The notes: a model not told the origin generated them from the letters alone. Positions 1-6,732 are shown, counted from the stretch's first letter. The stretch is 9,831 nucleotides of DNA from Bog-473 sp035483935 (GCA_035483935.1 DATHPK010000262.1:1-9831); one strand, 5' to 3'. Program-made: numbers and translations.

Positions 1-1
1 C

Positions 2-586
2 CGCTTTTCTCGGATGTTTCTGCGCGACGTGCCAGAGGACCACATTTGGTGTGCGGACTCGATGGAGCTCGCACTCGAGACGTGCCGTGAGACCGATGTC
101 CCCGGTCGGATGATCCACATGGGTGAGATGCCACCATCGGATCTTCCGTCCGCGCAGTTCGACACCGCCTTTGCTTACTCCGTTTTCTCGCATTTCTCCC
201 CCTATGCCCATGTTGGCTGGGAGCGAGAATTCGCCCGGGTTATGAAGCCTGGTGGCCTCGCCTTCGTGACAACCCAAGGTCGTTGGTTTTTGAATCGATG
301 TCGAACATTGCGTGAAAACCCCGCGACGGTGACGACGCCATGGGAAGCGTCGCTGGCTCAATCGTTCGTCGACTACGAGGATGCCGTTGAGCGCTATGAC
401 CGCGGGGAATTCTTGTACGCGCCAAACGGGGGAGCGTCTGAGCCCTCGGAGATATACGGCGACGCGGTCGTGCCACGTGGCTATTTCGAGGTCCAATGGT
501 CCGAGCACTTCGAGTTGCTGGACTTCGTTGCCGCTCCGACGGTTTGCCCCCAGGCCGTTGCCGTATTGCTGCGACGCCAAGGTTGA
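2..586 (+). CDS. SAM-dependent methyltransferase, C-terminal part (5' end outside window)
   Basis: The reading frame is open to the left edge, so the gene almost certainly begins upstream; the first ATG inside the window (position 14) is probably internal. What remains looks like the second half of a class I Rossmann-fold methyltransferase. The segment FDTAFAYSVFSHF matches the strand that carries motif IV, and EFARVMKPGGLAFVTTQG is the usual helix plus KPGG turn that follows it. The upstream IWCADSM piece could be the end of strand 2 with its acidic ribose-binding residue. The glycine-rich SAM loop (motif I) would lie off the window. The C-terminal part (FLYAPNGGASEPSEIYGD, then YFEVQWSEHFELLDF) resembles methyltransferases found near glycosyltransferase and polysaccharide genes, but the substrate cannot be told. 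Codon use is less GC-biased than in the genes to the right, which may mean a transferred island. Family assignment is fairly sure; function beyond methyl transfer is unknown. Confidence 0.78.
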   Translation, partial: RFSRMFLRDVPEDHIWCADSMELALETCRETDVPGRMIHMGEMPPSDLPSAQFDTAFAYSVFSHFSPYAHVGWEREFARVMKPGGLAFVTTQGRWFLNRCRTLRENPATVTTPWEASLAQSFVDYEDAVERYDRGEFLYAPNGGASEPSEIYGDAVVPRGYFEVQWSEHFELLDFVAAPTVCPQAVAVLLRRQG

Positions 587-667
587 CCGGCTGCCCCGCC
601 GTCGGGGGCTCGTGATCGGTGACTGGGCGAAAGCAGCGGTCGGGTGCTCCGACGTATTGTTGCACTC

Positions 668-808
668 ATGGCCGAAGAACCTGTGGAAGAAATCGAGGCT
701 CTAACTGAGCGGATCGGCAGGGCAATCAAGGAAAATGCCTTGCCTGAGGACATCTGCAAGTTAGCGGAGGCCCGCGCTTGGCTGATCTGGCCCAATCAGC
801 CGCACTAG
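668..808 (+). CDS. Small hypothetical protein (46 aa)
   Basis: This is a short ATG-to-TAG frame of 46 codons, 81 bases after the methyltransferase stop and on the same strand. The product starts MAEEPVEEIEALTERIGRAI and ends WLIWPNQPH. It is acidic in its first half, with a heptad-like spacing of I, L and I that could form an amphipathic helix, followed by a second helix-like stretch (EDICKLAEARAWLIW). No family is recognised. The frame reads like a real soluble peptide rather than the Arg/Pro/Ala-rich translations typical of GC-rich shadow frames, which is the main reason to list it. There is no convincing ribosome-binding site before the ATG. A GTG eight codons upstream (position 644) is an alternative start. 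It could equally be the remnant of a longer gene. Confidence 0.4.
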   Translation: MAEEPVEEIEALTERIGRAIKENALPEDICKLAEARAWLIWPNQPH

Positions 809-950
809 GCAAGCCATTGGCGGGATGGCCCCAGGCGAGAGTCGATGCTGAGTGACGTACGCCGCTTCATCCCGGGTTCCTAGTAGCGGCCGGAGATGAG
901 GGTCGGCAATCGGCCGAAGGGGAGATCGATTATTTCCCTGCCGCTCTGAA

Positions 951-979
951 GCTCGGTACCTAACTCGTACGCCCCGAGC
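951..979 (-). terminator. Weak stem-loop across the zwf stop codon
   Basis: GCTCGG (951-956) can pair with CCGAGC (974-979), and an inner GTAC can pair with GTAC, around the zwf stop codon at 960-962. The stem contains a bulge and no T-run follows on the minus strand, so a role as an intrinsic terminator is doubtful. The rest of the gap between the convergent genes (809-959) shows no better candidate. Confidence 0.15.
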
Positions 980-2453
980 GCCAGCGCCGCTCGAAAGGCA
1001 GGCGCCACGTGCGTGGCGCAATGAGCTCGTTGATGGCGGGGGGTCCCCAGCTGCCCTTGGCGTAGGGCTCGGCCGGAGGCGGGTTGTCGAGGAGCGGCGT
1101 CGACACCTCCCACAGCCGCTCGATCCCCTCAGCCGTGTTGAAGAGGGTGTGGTCGCCGACCATGGCGTCGTGGATGAGGCGCTCGTAAGCCTCGAGCACG
1201 TCGGCGTCCTGACCCGTCTCGTGCAGCGCGAACTGCAGGGAGAGCTTCTCGAGCTGCATGCCCGGGCCGGGGTGCTTGCCGTAGAAGGACAGCGACAGCT
1301 TGGACGAGTCGGCGAGGTCGAAGGTGAGATGGTCGGGCCCCTGGGCGCCGACGCCGGAGCCCTCGGGGAACATCGACTTGGGGGGCTCGCGGAACGCGAT
1401 CGAGATGATGCGCTCGCCGCTGCCCATCTCCTTGCCGGTGCGCAGGAAGAACGGCACACCGGCCCAGCGCCAGTTGTCGATTTCGCAGCGCACGGCGACG
1501 AGGGTCTCGGTGTCCGAGTCCGCTGCCACGCCCGGGATGTCGCGGTAGCCCACGTACTGGCCCCGCACCACCTCGTTGACATCGAGCGGGCGCATGGAGC
1601 GGAAGACCTTGTTCTTCTCCTCACCGATCGGGTCCGGCGCGAGGGCCGTGGGCGGCTCCATGGCGACGAAGCCCATGATCTGGAACAGGTGCGTCACGAC
1701 CATGTCCTTGAAGGCGCCCGTCGCTTCGTAGAACGCGACCCGGTCGTCGACCCCGAGCGTCTCGGGCACGTCGATCTGCACGTGGTCGATGTGGTCGCGG
1801 TTCCAGATCGGCTCGAACAGCCCGTTGGCGAAGCGGAAGGCCAGGATGTTCTGCACGGCCTCCTTGCCCAGGAAGTGGTCGATGCGGAAGATCTGGTCCT
1901 CGTCGAAGTACTGGTGCAGCATGTCGTTCAGCGCCACGGCCGAGGCCAGGTCGGTGCCGAACGGCTTCTCCATGACGATGCGCGAACGCTCGATCAGCTT
2001 GGCGTCCGCCAGCATCTGGATGACCGACTGGTCAGCCGCGGGCGGGACGCTCAGATAGTGGAGCCGCCGCACGCCGTTGGCGTCCCCGCCGATCGTCTTC
2101 TCCGCACCGGCGACATGGTCGCTCAGCTCCTGTGCACCGCTCGACGTGGATACGAAGGAGAGCCGCTTCTCGAATTCGGCCCAGTGGCGCAACGAGATCT
2201 TGCCGGTGTAGAACTCGTCACAGGCGTGGCGGGCCAGATGCCGGAACTCCTCTTCGGTCATCTGCCGGGTGGAACTTCCGACGATGCGGTAGTCGGGCAT
2301 CATCCCGAGCGTCGAGAGGTGGAGGAGCCCGGGCAGCAGCTTGCGCGCCGCCAGGTCACCCGTGGCGCCGAACAGCACGATGACGTGCGGGTCGATCTGG
2401 GGACCAGACGCCGGCGAGTCGGCGGTCTCGCTGCGGTCCACGACCTCGGTCAT
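960..2453 (-). CDS. zwf: Glucose-6-phosphate 1-dehydrogenase
   Basis: The enzyme oxidises glucose 6-phosphate to 6-phosphogluconolactone with NAD(P)+, the first step of the oxidative pentose phosphate (and Entner-Doudoroff) route, in the cytoplasm. The 497-residue product is of normal family length. The N-terminal Rossmann domain carries the nucleotide loop FGATGDLAARKLLP at about 28-41. EKPFG lies at 162-166, the substrate signature RIDHFLGKE at 190-198, and the catalytic histidine is H255 in KDMVVTH (equivalent to H240 of the Leuconostoc enzyme). The C-terminal domain looks complete. The ATG at 2453 is chosen because its start overlaps the stop of the upstream amidohydrolase (ATGA, 4 bases) and a GGAG lies 6 bases before it; a much longer upstream frame is only antisense-style read-through of the neighbouring gene. 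Unusually, the partners normally found with zwf (opcA, pgl, gnd, tal, tkt) are absent here. The gene is last in a catabolic-looking operon, so NADPH supply for that operon is a reasonable guess. Confidence 0.96.
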   Translation of the reverse strand: MTEVVDRSETADSPASGPQIDPHVIVLFGATGDLAARKLLPGLLHLSTLGMMPDYRIVGSSTRQMTEEEFRHLARHACDEFYTGKISLRHWAEFEKRLSFVSTSSGAQELSDHVAGAEKTIGGDANGVRRLHYLSVPPAADQSVIQMLADAKLIERSRIVMEKPFGTDLASAVALNDMLHQYFDEDQIFRIDHFLGKEAVQNILAFRFANGLFEPIWNRDHIDHVQIDVPETLGVDDRVAFYEATGAFKDMVVTHLFQIMGFVAMEPPTALAPDPIGEEKNKVFRSMRPLDVNEVVRGQYVGYRDIPGVAADSDTETLVAVRCEIDNWRWAGVPFFLRTGKEMGSGERIISIAFREPPKSMFPEGSGVGAQGPDHLTFDLADSSKLSLSFYGKHPGPGMQLEKLSLQFALHETGQDADVLEAYERLIHDAMVGDHTLFNTAEGIERLWEVSTPLLDNPPPAEPYAKGSWGPPAINELIAPRTWRLPFERRWRSGRTS

Positions 2454-3640
2454 GCGGGTCTCCGCACGTTGAGCTCGGCCGTGTTCGCGCCCATGATCTT
2501 CGGCACGGCCTCCTTGGGGAGCTTCTGGAGCTCGGTGACCCAGTCGGTCGGCTGCGGCAGCCCCTCCACGTGGGGCCAGTCCGAGCCGAAGATGACGCGG
2601 TCGTCGCCGACGAAGCCGACGATCTCGTCCACGTCGTCCTCCCAGAACGGGTTGATCCAGATGTGGCGCCTGAAGGTGTCGACCGGGTCCTCGGCGAAGT
2701 AGCCCGGCATGCGCCGCGCCGTGGTGCGCAGTTTGCGGAACAGGGGAGCGAGGAACTCCGAGCCGTTCTCGACCGATGCGACGCGCACGTTGGGGAAACG
2801 GTCGAACAGCTTCTCGAGGATGAGCGTCGCCAGCCAGTCGTGCGCCGCCCGCTCGATCGCGAACAGCTTGATGCTCGGGCGCTGGTACCCACCGCCACCC
2901 TTGAACGAGGCCCGGAAGCCGTCCTGCGCGTAGCCGTTCGACGACAACCCGGCGTCCCCGGCGTGCACCACGACGGTGATACCTGCTTCGTTCACCCGCG
3001 CCCAGAACGGGTCGAACTCGTCGGCGGCCGGAGACAGCGGCCCGTTCGCCGTGATCGGCGCCGCCGCCCGTAGCACCACGGTGCGGGCGTCCTGGTCGAG
3101 GGCCCACTCCAGCTCGCGTACCGCCTCGTCGACGTCGGCCAGCGTGATGTAGGGCGAGGCGAAGATGCGGTCGCGGTACGCCATGCCCCAGTCCTCGGCC
3201 AGCCAGCGGTTGAACGCACGGAACAGGAGGACGACCGCCTCAGGGTCCTCCTTGAGCGACTCCTCGTAGAGCATGCCCAGGGTGGGGAAGAGCCAGACCT
3301 GGGCCAGCCCCTGCGCGTCCATGGTCGCCAGGCGCGCATCCCGGTCGCGGTACTCGGGCCGCGTGGGCTCGGGCGTGCCCATCAGCTCGTGTATCGGCAC
3401 GCCGTTCGGGTTGCCGCGGAAGTAGTCGAACAGAGCGCCCGCCGGCGAGATCGGGTTGAACGTCGGGTTGGTCACGGCCCGGCTGATGCGTCCGCCGAGC
3501 GAGTGATACCGCCGCCCGTTGACCTCGACCCACTCGATGACCCGCGGTCCGAGGGCCGGATCGAGATGGCGGGTGAAGGCGTCGAGGGCCTCGTAGTAGT
3601 GGTTATCGGCGTCGAAGACGGGTGCGTCGAGCGTGGGCAT
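2450..3640 (-). CDS. Amidohydrolase-2 family metal-dependent hydrolase
   Basis: This 396-residue protein has the layout of the amidohydrolase 2 (ACMSD-like) TIM-barrel family, whose members hydrolyse or decarboxylate small organic substrates with a bound divalent metal. Visible likely ligands are D12 and H14 in FDADNHYYE (the D-x-H form of the usual H-x-H pair), H226 in ITVVVHAGD, and D354 in the C-terminal signature FGSDWPH at 351-357. A central segment (PNVRVASVENGSEFLAPLF, about 283-301) also matches the family, which often has an acidic residue after the SVE/ENG turn. The ATG at 3640 is preferred because GGGAAAGG sits about 6 bases before it; translation further upstream gives low-complexity residues. 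The start lies 85 bases after the nitroreductase stop, and the gene overlaps zwf by 4 bases, so the two are probably translationally coupled. The substrate is unknown. Relatives in actinobacteria are often annotated only as amidohydrolases in sterol, aromatic or xenobiotic catabolic regions. Confidence 0.9.
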   Translation of the reverse strand: MPTLDAPVFDADNHYYEALDAFTRHLDPALGPRVIEWVEVNGRRYHSLGGRISRAVTNPTFNPISPAGALFDYFRGNPNGVPIHELMGTPEPTRPEYRDRDARLATMDAQGLAQVWLFPTLGMLYEESLKEDPEAVVLLFRAFNRWLAEDWGMAYRDRIFASPYITLADVDEAVRELEWALDQDARTVVLRAAAPITANGPLSPAADEFDPFWARVNEAGITVVVHAGDAGLSSNGYAQDGFRASFKGGGGYQRPSIKLFAIERAAHDWLATLILEKLFDRFPNVRVASVENGSEFLAPLFRKLRTTARRMPGYFAEDPVDTFRRHIWINPFWEDDVDEIVGFVGDDRVIFGSDWPHVEGLPQPTDWVTELQKLPKEAVPKIMGANTAELNVRRPA

Positions 3641-3725
3641 TGTCAGCCTTTCCCAGAGCGCGTGGCGTGCCTGGCGTCGTTGTGGCGCAACACCAAAACT
3701 GTATTGGCTGGCGGCCGGTGCCCCG

Positions 3726-4439
3726 TCAGGCCTTGTTCCCGGTGCGGGGCGGCCCGGCGGCGGTGAATTGCACGCCATCGGGGTCTACCGCCCAGACGGG
3801 CGGCTGCCCCCATTGCTCCCCGAACACCAACTCGGGGAGCGGGCGTCGGCGCACCGGACCGTGGCTCCCGAGCGGCCGGCCCAGCGTGATGGTGGCCATG
3901 ATGTCCACATCGTCGGGGATCCCCAGCAACCCCCGCAGGTCGCCGTCGGCCATGTGGTGCAACCCCGTCAGCACGCCCCCGTAGCCGAGCGCGCGGGCGG
4001 CGAGCAGCAGGTTCTGGCAGGCCGGGTAGATGGAGGCGCCGTCGGAACTGGCGGTGTGCGATCGGTAGCGGGCGTAGCAGGCGAGCACGAGGACCGGTAC
4101 CGACTCGTAGTTGTCGACGTAGCGCTGCATGGTGCGGGCGAGCCGCGACTTGGGCGAGTCGGCCTGGGCGCCGGATCCCTTGTCGTAGCCGTCCTCGGCG
4201 CGCTTGGCGTCCCAGAAGTGGCGGGCGCCTGCACCGATGAGCCGCTTGGCCTCCGCCGCGACCGGGCCGTCGGTGAGCACGACGAAGCGGAAGGGCTGGC
4301 GGTTCGATCCGCTCGGCGCCCGGGTGGCGGCGAAGAGGATGTCGCGCAGGACGTCGTCGGGAACCTTCTCGTCGGTGTAGCGGCGGATGGCCCGGGTCGT
4401 GAGGAGCCCGTCGTAGAGCGAGACGCCGTCGAGGTGCAC
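3726..4439 (-). CDS. Nitroreductase-family FMN oxidoreductase
   Basis: The 237-residue product belongs to the FMN-dependent nitroreductase superfamily, which reduces nitro groups, quinones, enones or halogenated substrates with NAD(P)H. The N-terminal FMN-phosphate site is TTRAIRRYTDEKVP (R16, R19/R20), followed by APSGSNRQPF at about 41-50, which contacts the flavin and substrate. Near the C-terminus, LGYGGVLTGLHHM (151-163) followed by LLGIPDDVDIMATITLGRP is the standard second FMN-binding region. The protein carries a middle insertion (about 74-105, with DKGSGAQADSPKSR) of the kind that forms the substrate lid, and a proline-rich tail. The start is a GTG (4439) with GGTAGGG about 8 bases upstream. 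It lies 39 bases after the nitrilase-like gene and is probably in the same transcript. Family assignment is firm; the substrate is not known. Confidence 0.92.
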   Translation of the reverse strand: MHLDGVSLYDGLLTTRAIRRYTDEKVPDDVLRDILFAATRAPSGSNRQPFRFVVLTDGPVAAEAKRLIGAGARHFWDAKRAEDGYDKGSGAQADSPKSRLARTMQRYVDNYESVPVLVLACYARYRSHTASSDGASIYPACQNLLLAARALGYGGVLTGLHHMADGDLRGLLGIPDDVDIMATITLGRPLGSHGPVRRRPLPELVFGEQWGQPPVWAVDPDGVQFTAAGPPRTGNKA

Positions 4440-4478
4440 GACGGCGACCCTACCAATGCACCCCCGGGGTACCCGCGG

Positions 4479-5336
4479 TCACGCCACGGCCGTTCCCTCG
4501 ACCAGCTCTCCGTAGAGCGCCGGCCGGCGCTCGTCCTCGAGCAGTGCGCCCACCCCCTCGTGGACGTGCGCCAGATGCAGGTCGATACGGTGCACGACGA
4601 GCTCGGCCGGGCTCGGCCGGCCCGGCACGGCTGCGGGTGCTGCGGCGACCACGGTGCCCGTGGGGGCGATGATTCGGCTCGCGCCCAGCAAGGTCGACGT
4701 GGCGTGGGTGCCTGCCTGGTTCGCCTCGAGCCACCACTGGCTGTTGGCGAGCGCGTACGCGGGGTGGAGGAGGTCCCAGGCCGCTGCCGCCTCCACCTCG
4801 CACGCGCACGAGGCGAGCACCAGCCGCGCGCCGCGCAAGGCGAGCGAACGGGCGACCTCGGGGAAATCGCCCTCGAAGCCGACGACGAGCCCGACCCTTC
4901 CCAGCGCCGGCTCGTCGAACGTCGTGACGCGGTCGCCGCGTGCGAAGACGGCCTGCTCGCGTGCGGGACGATAGAGGTGTGCCTTGCGATGCCAGGCGGC
5001 AAGGTCGCCATGGGGATTGAACACGATCATCGTGTCGTGCACCGAGCCGTCCTCACCGAGCTCCGGCACGCTCCCTGCGACGAACAGGCCGAGCCGGCGC
5101 GCCCGCTCGGCGAGCCGCGCCGCCCGCGGGCCGTTGCGCGGCTCGGCCGCTCGACGTGCGTCGTCGGCGAGCGTCTCGGGGTCGTAGCCGCACGACCACA
5201 GCTCGGGCAGGACGAGGAGTTCCACGCCGCGGGCGGCGGCGTCGTCCATCATGCCCAGGGCGACCGAGAGGTTCTGCTTCGGCTCACCCGGTGCGGACAG
5301 CCACTGCGCCACGCCCACCAAGAGGTCTCGTTTCAC
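4479..5336 (-). CDS. Nitrilase/carbon-nitrogen hydrolase-family protein lacking the catalytic cysteine
   Basis: The product (285 residues from GTG 5336) has the alpha-beta-beta-alpha fold pattern of the nitrilase superfamily, whose enzymes hydrolyse nitriles, amides or N-carbamoyl groups with a Glu-Lys-Cys triad. The glutamate is present (E45 in LVLPELW), and so is the lysine (K118 in WHRKAHLY). At the nucleophile position, 35 residues after the lysine, where relatives have ICYD followed by a FPE turn, this protein reads VGLVVGFEGDFPEVAR: G153 (codon GGC at 4880-4878) replaces cysteine. Two other cysteines follow at C177 and C179 (ASCACE) but lie outside the elbow. The fold therefore looks intact and the gene is not decayed, but it is probably inactive as a classical nitrilase or has a different chemistry. 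GTG codons at 5381 and 5357 are alternative starts that would add 15 or 7 residues; 5336 is preferred because the domain begins directly after it and GGTGGGG lies upstream. It is the first gene of the second group and sits 39 bases before the nitroreductase. Confidence 0.88.
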   Translation of the reverse strand: MKRDLLVGVAQWLSAPGEPKQNLSVALGMMDDAAARGVELLVLPELWSCGYDPETLADDARRAAEPRNGPRAARLAERARRLGLFVAGSVPELGEDGSVHDTMIVFNPHGDLAAWHRKAHLYRPAREQAVFARGDRVTTFDEPALGRVGLVVGFEGDFPEVARSLALRGARLVLASCACEVEAAAAWDLLHPAYALANSQWWLEANQAGTHATSTLLGASRIIAPTGTVVAAAPAAVPGRPSPAELVVHRIDLHLAHVHEGVGALLEDERRPALYGELVEGTAVA

Positions 5337-5433
5337 TTCCCCACCGGGTTCGTCCACTCCTCTCGTCGCCGCTGCCTGCACGGTAGGGGCGCAAGGTTCG
5401 GGGAGGGTTTCCCGCCTGTGAATGGCTTGTTAC

Positions 5434-5472
5434 ATCCGAAGCCCGGCTCGCAGTGAGAACGGACCTTCGGAT
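5434..5472. repeat. 8-base perfect inverted repeat (ATCCGAAG / CTTCGGAT)
   Basis: ATCCGAAG at 5434-5441 is matched by its exact reverse complement at 5465-5472, with a 23-base spacer that has its own small CTC/GAG pair. It lies about 100-135 bases upstream of the nitrilase-like start and could fold as a leader stem-loop in that mRNA or be two halves of a protein-binding site. No riboswitch or attenuator class is recognised. Confidence 0.4.
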
Positions 5473-5590
5473 CTCAGCGGGTTGACGCACCGACGTCGAT
5501 GGTCGGGAAGGCGCAGCGGGTCGGCGGGCTCCGATCGGGTTCTTCGGGGACCGTCAGGAGCCTCGAGTTTGGATGCATACGAGCCAGGGC

Positions 5591-5616
5591 TTATGACCCT
5601 TCATAACGCTTCATAA
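5591..5616. promoter_or_regulatory. Operator-like half-site array TTATGA-N4-TCATAA-N4-TCATAA
   Basis: TTATGA (5591-5596) and TCATAA (5601-5606) form a perfect 6-4-6 palindrome, and a second TCATAA (5611-5616) follows at an exact 10-base step, so three half-sites lie on one face of the helix. The longer direct repeat CTTCATAAC occurs twice in tandem. This AT-rich motif stands out in GC-rich DNA and has the size and symmetry of a site for a dimeric helix-turn-helix regulator. It lies about 255 bases upstream of the nitrilase-like start. The regulator is not encoded in the window, and the link to this operon is inferred from position only. Confidence 0.4.
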
Positions 5617-5739
5617 CAGCGTCCCTGATGGCACAGGAGGCTCCATCATTAGTTGGCACCCCTATACATCGACACTAGAGGACGAGGACGCGTTGGCGCC
5701 CCGCTTAGATCGAGAGACACCGCGCGATAATGGCGCGAC

Positions 5740-5757
5740 CTCGTCGGTTCCGATGAG
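5740..5757 (-). terminator. Possible stem-loop after the ureohydrolase gene
   Basis: CTCGTCGG and CCGATGAG form an almost perfect stem (one G-T mismatch) about 20 bases past the ureohydrolase stop. The loop is very small and no T-run follows on the minus strand, so termination would have to be weak or factor-assisted. Confidence 0.25.
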
Positions 5758-5778
5758 CCGTCAGAACGCAGGCCGGGC

Positions 5779-6732
5779 TCAGGTGGTCCCGAGCGCCATG
5801 GCGGTCAGCAGCTCGTAGATCACGTGCGCCGCGGCGATGGCCGTGATCTCTGCGTGGTCGTACGCAGGCGAGACCTCGACCACGTCGGCTCCCACGATGT
5901 GGGCGGGCGCCAGCGCCCGCACCAGCGACAGGAGCTCGCGGCTGGTCAACCCGCCGGCCTCGGGCGTGCCGGTGCCCGGCGCGTGGGCCGGGTCGAGGAC
6001 GTCGATGTCGACGGACACGTAGAGCGGGGCGTCGCCGATCCGCTCCAGCACCCGCGCCGCCGTGGCAGCACCGCCGAGCTCGGCGACGTCGTCGGCCGTG
6101 ATCTGGGCGAAGCCCATGCCGGCATCGTCGATGAGGTCGGTGCTCGAATAGAGCGGCCCCCGAAGGCCGACGTGTGTGCTGTGGTCGCGACTGAGCAGTC
6201 CTTCCTCCCAGGCCCGACGGAACGGCGAGCCGTGGGTGAAGCGCTGCCCGAAATAGACGTCCCACGTGTCGAGGTGGGCGTCGAAATGCACCAGCGCGAG
6301 TGGACCATGCCGCGCCGACGTGGCGCGCAGCAGCGGCAGGGCGACGGTGTGATCGCCCCCGATGGCCATCACCCGACCGCCGCCCGCCAGCAGCGCCTCG
6401 GCGGCGGCTTCGATCTGCGCGACCGCCTCCTCGGGCCCGAACGGCGTGCACGCGATGTCACCGGCGTCCACAACTTGCGCGAGCTCGAAGGGCAACGCGC
6501 CAACCGCCGGGTTGTAGGGCCGCAGGAGTCGCGACCCTTGTCGCACCGCGGCCGGACCGAACCGGGCGCCGGGCCGGTACGTGGTGCCGCCGTCGAACGG
6601 GATGCCCACCACCGCGATGTCCCAGCGCGGCACGGCCTCGGCCGTCGGCAGCCGGGCGAACGTGGCGGGCCCGGCGAAGCGGGGGACGACGGTGGCGTCG
6701 GCCGGGCCGGCCGGGCCGGCGTCCCCGGGCAT
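5779..6732 (-). CDS. Agmatinase/arginase-family ureohydrolase
   Basis: The 317-residue product is a manganese-dependent ureohydrolase that releases urea from a guanidino compound. All metal-binding motifs are present: GGDH at 125-128 (H128), DAHLDTWD at 151-158 (D151, H153, D155), and SVDIDVLDPAHAPGTGTPE from about 240 (D242, D244). The GIPFDGGTTYRPGARFGPAAVR block at about 43-64 is characteristic of the agmatinase branch. The context DTWDVYFG...THGSPFRRA is also seen in guanidinobutyrase- and guanidinopropionase-like members, so agmatine is only one possible substrate. I therefore give no gene symbol; speB would be the symbol if it proves to be agmatinase. The ATG at 6732 overlaps the stop codon of the serine hydrolase (TGATG), pointing to coupled translation; the long frame upstream is out-of-frame read-through. 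The first 30 residues are an Ala/Pro-rich leader without a signal-peptide pattern. Confidence 0.92.
   Translation of the reverse strand: MPGDAGPAGPADATVVPRFAGPATFARLPTAEAVPRWDIAVVGIPFDGGTTYRPGARFGPAAVRQGSRLLRPYNPAVGALPFELAQVVDAGDIACTPFGPEEAVAQIEAAAEALLAGGGRVMAIGGDHTVALPLLRATSARHGPLALVHFDAHLDTWDVYFGQRFTHGSPFRRAWEEGLLSRDHSTHVGLRGPLYSSTDLIDDAGMGFAQITADDVAELGGAATAARVLERIGDAPLYVSVDIDVLDPAHAPGTGTPEAGGLTSRELLSLVRALAPAHIVGADVVEVSPAYDHAEITAIAAAHVIYELLTAMALGTT

Larger units (their letters stand above)
5337..5778. other. 442-base intergenic region between two co-directional gene groups
   Basis: No frame here reads like a protein; the longest candidates are serine-, arginine- and glycine-rich low-complexity shadows. 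The region should hold the end of the transcript from the SDR/hydrolase/ureohydrolase group and the promoter of the nitrilase/nitroreductase/amidohydrolase/zwf group, both on the minus strand. Three structured elements stand out: an 8-base inverted repeat at 5434-5472, an array of TTATGA/TCATAA half-sites at 5591-5616, and a short stem-loop at 5740-5757. No convincing -35/-10 pair could be assigned by eye. Part of this stretch is more AT-rich than the flanking genes, as expected for a control region. Confidence 0.6.

Noticed and set aside
1149..2702. 517-residue plus-strand frame antisense to zwf and the amidohydrolase
   Set aside because: Long antisense frames are expected in GC-rich coding DNA; the translation is Val/Glu/Arg/His-rich with no family motif, while the minus strand has unambiguous motifs.
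2454..3107. Upstream in-frame extension of zwf to 715 residues
   Set aside because: The added residues are Arg/Gly/Pro-rich and lie over the amidohydrolase in another frame; the ATG at 2453 has a ribosome-binding site and an ATGA overlap.
3679..3691. Small hairpin GTTG/CAAC between nitroreductase and amidohydrolase
   Set aside because: Only four base pairs with a five-base loop; too short to support a terminator or operator.
3633..5456. 607-residue plus-strand frame antisense to the nitroreductase and nitrilase-like genes
   Set aside because: Same GC-driven antisense artefact; both minus-strand proteins have clear domain signatures.
5422..5616. 64-residue plus-strand ORF in the intergenic gap
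   Set aside because: Ser/Arg/Gly-rich, no ribosome-binding site, no motif, and it runs through the inverted repeat and the half-site array.
5721..5737. CGCGC/GCGCG inverted repeat after the ureohydrolase gene
   Set aside because: Five base pairs of simple CG alternation, easily expected by chance in GC-rich DNA, with no T-run.
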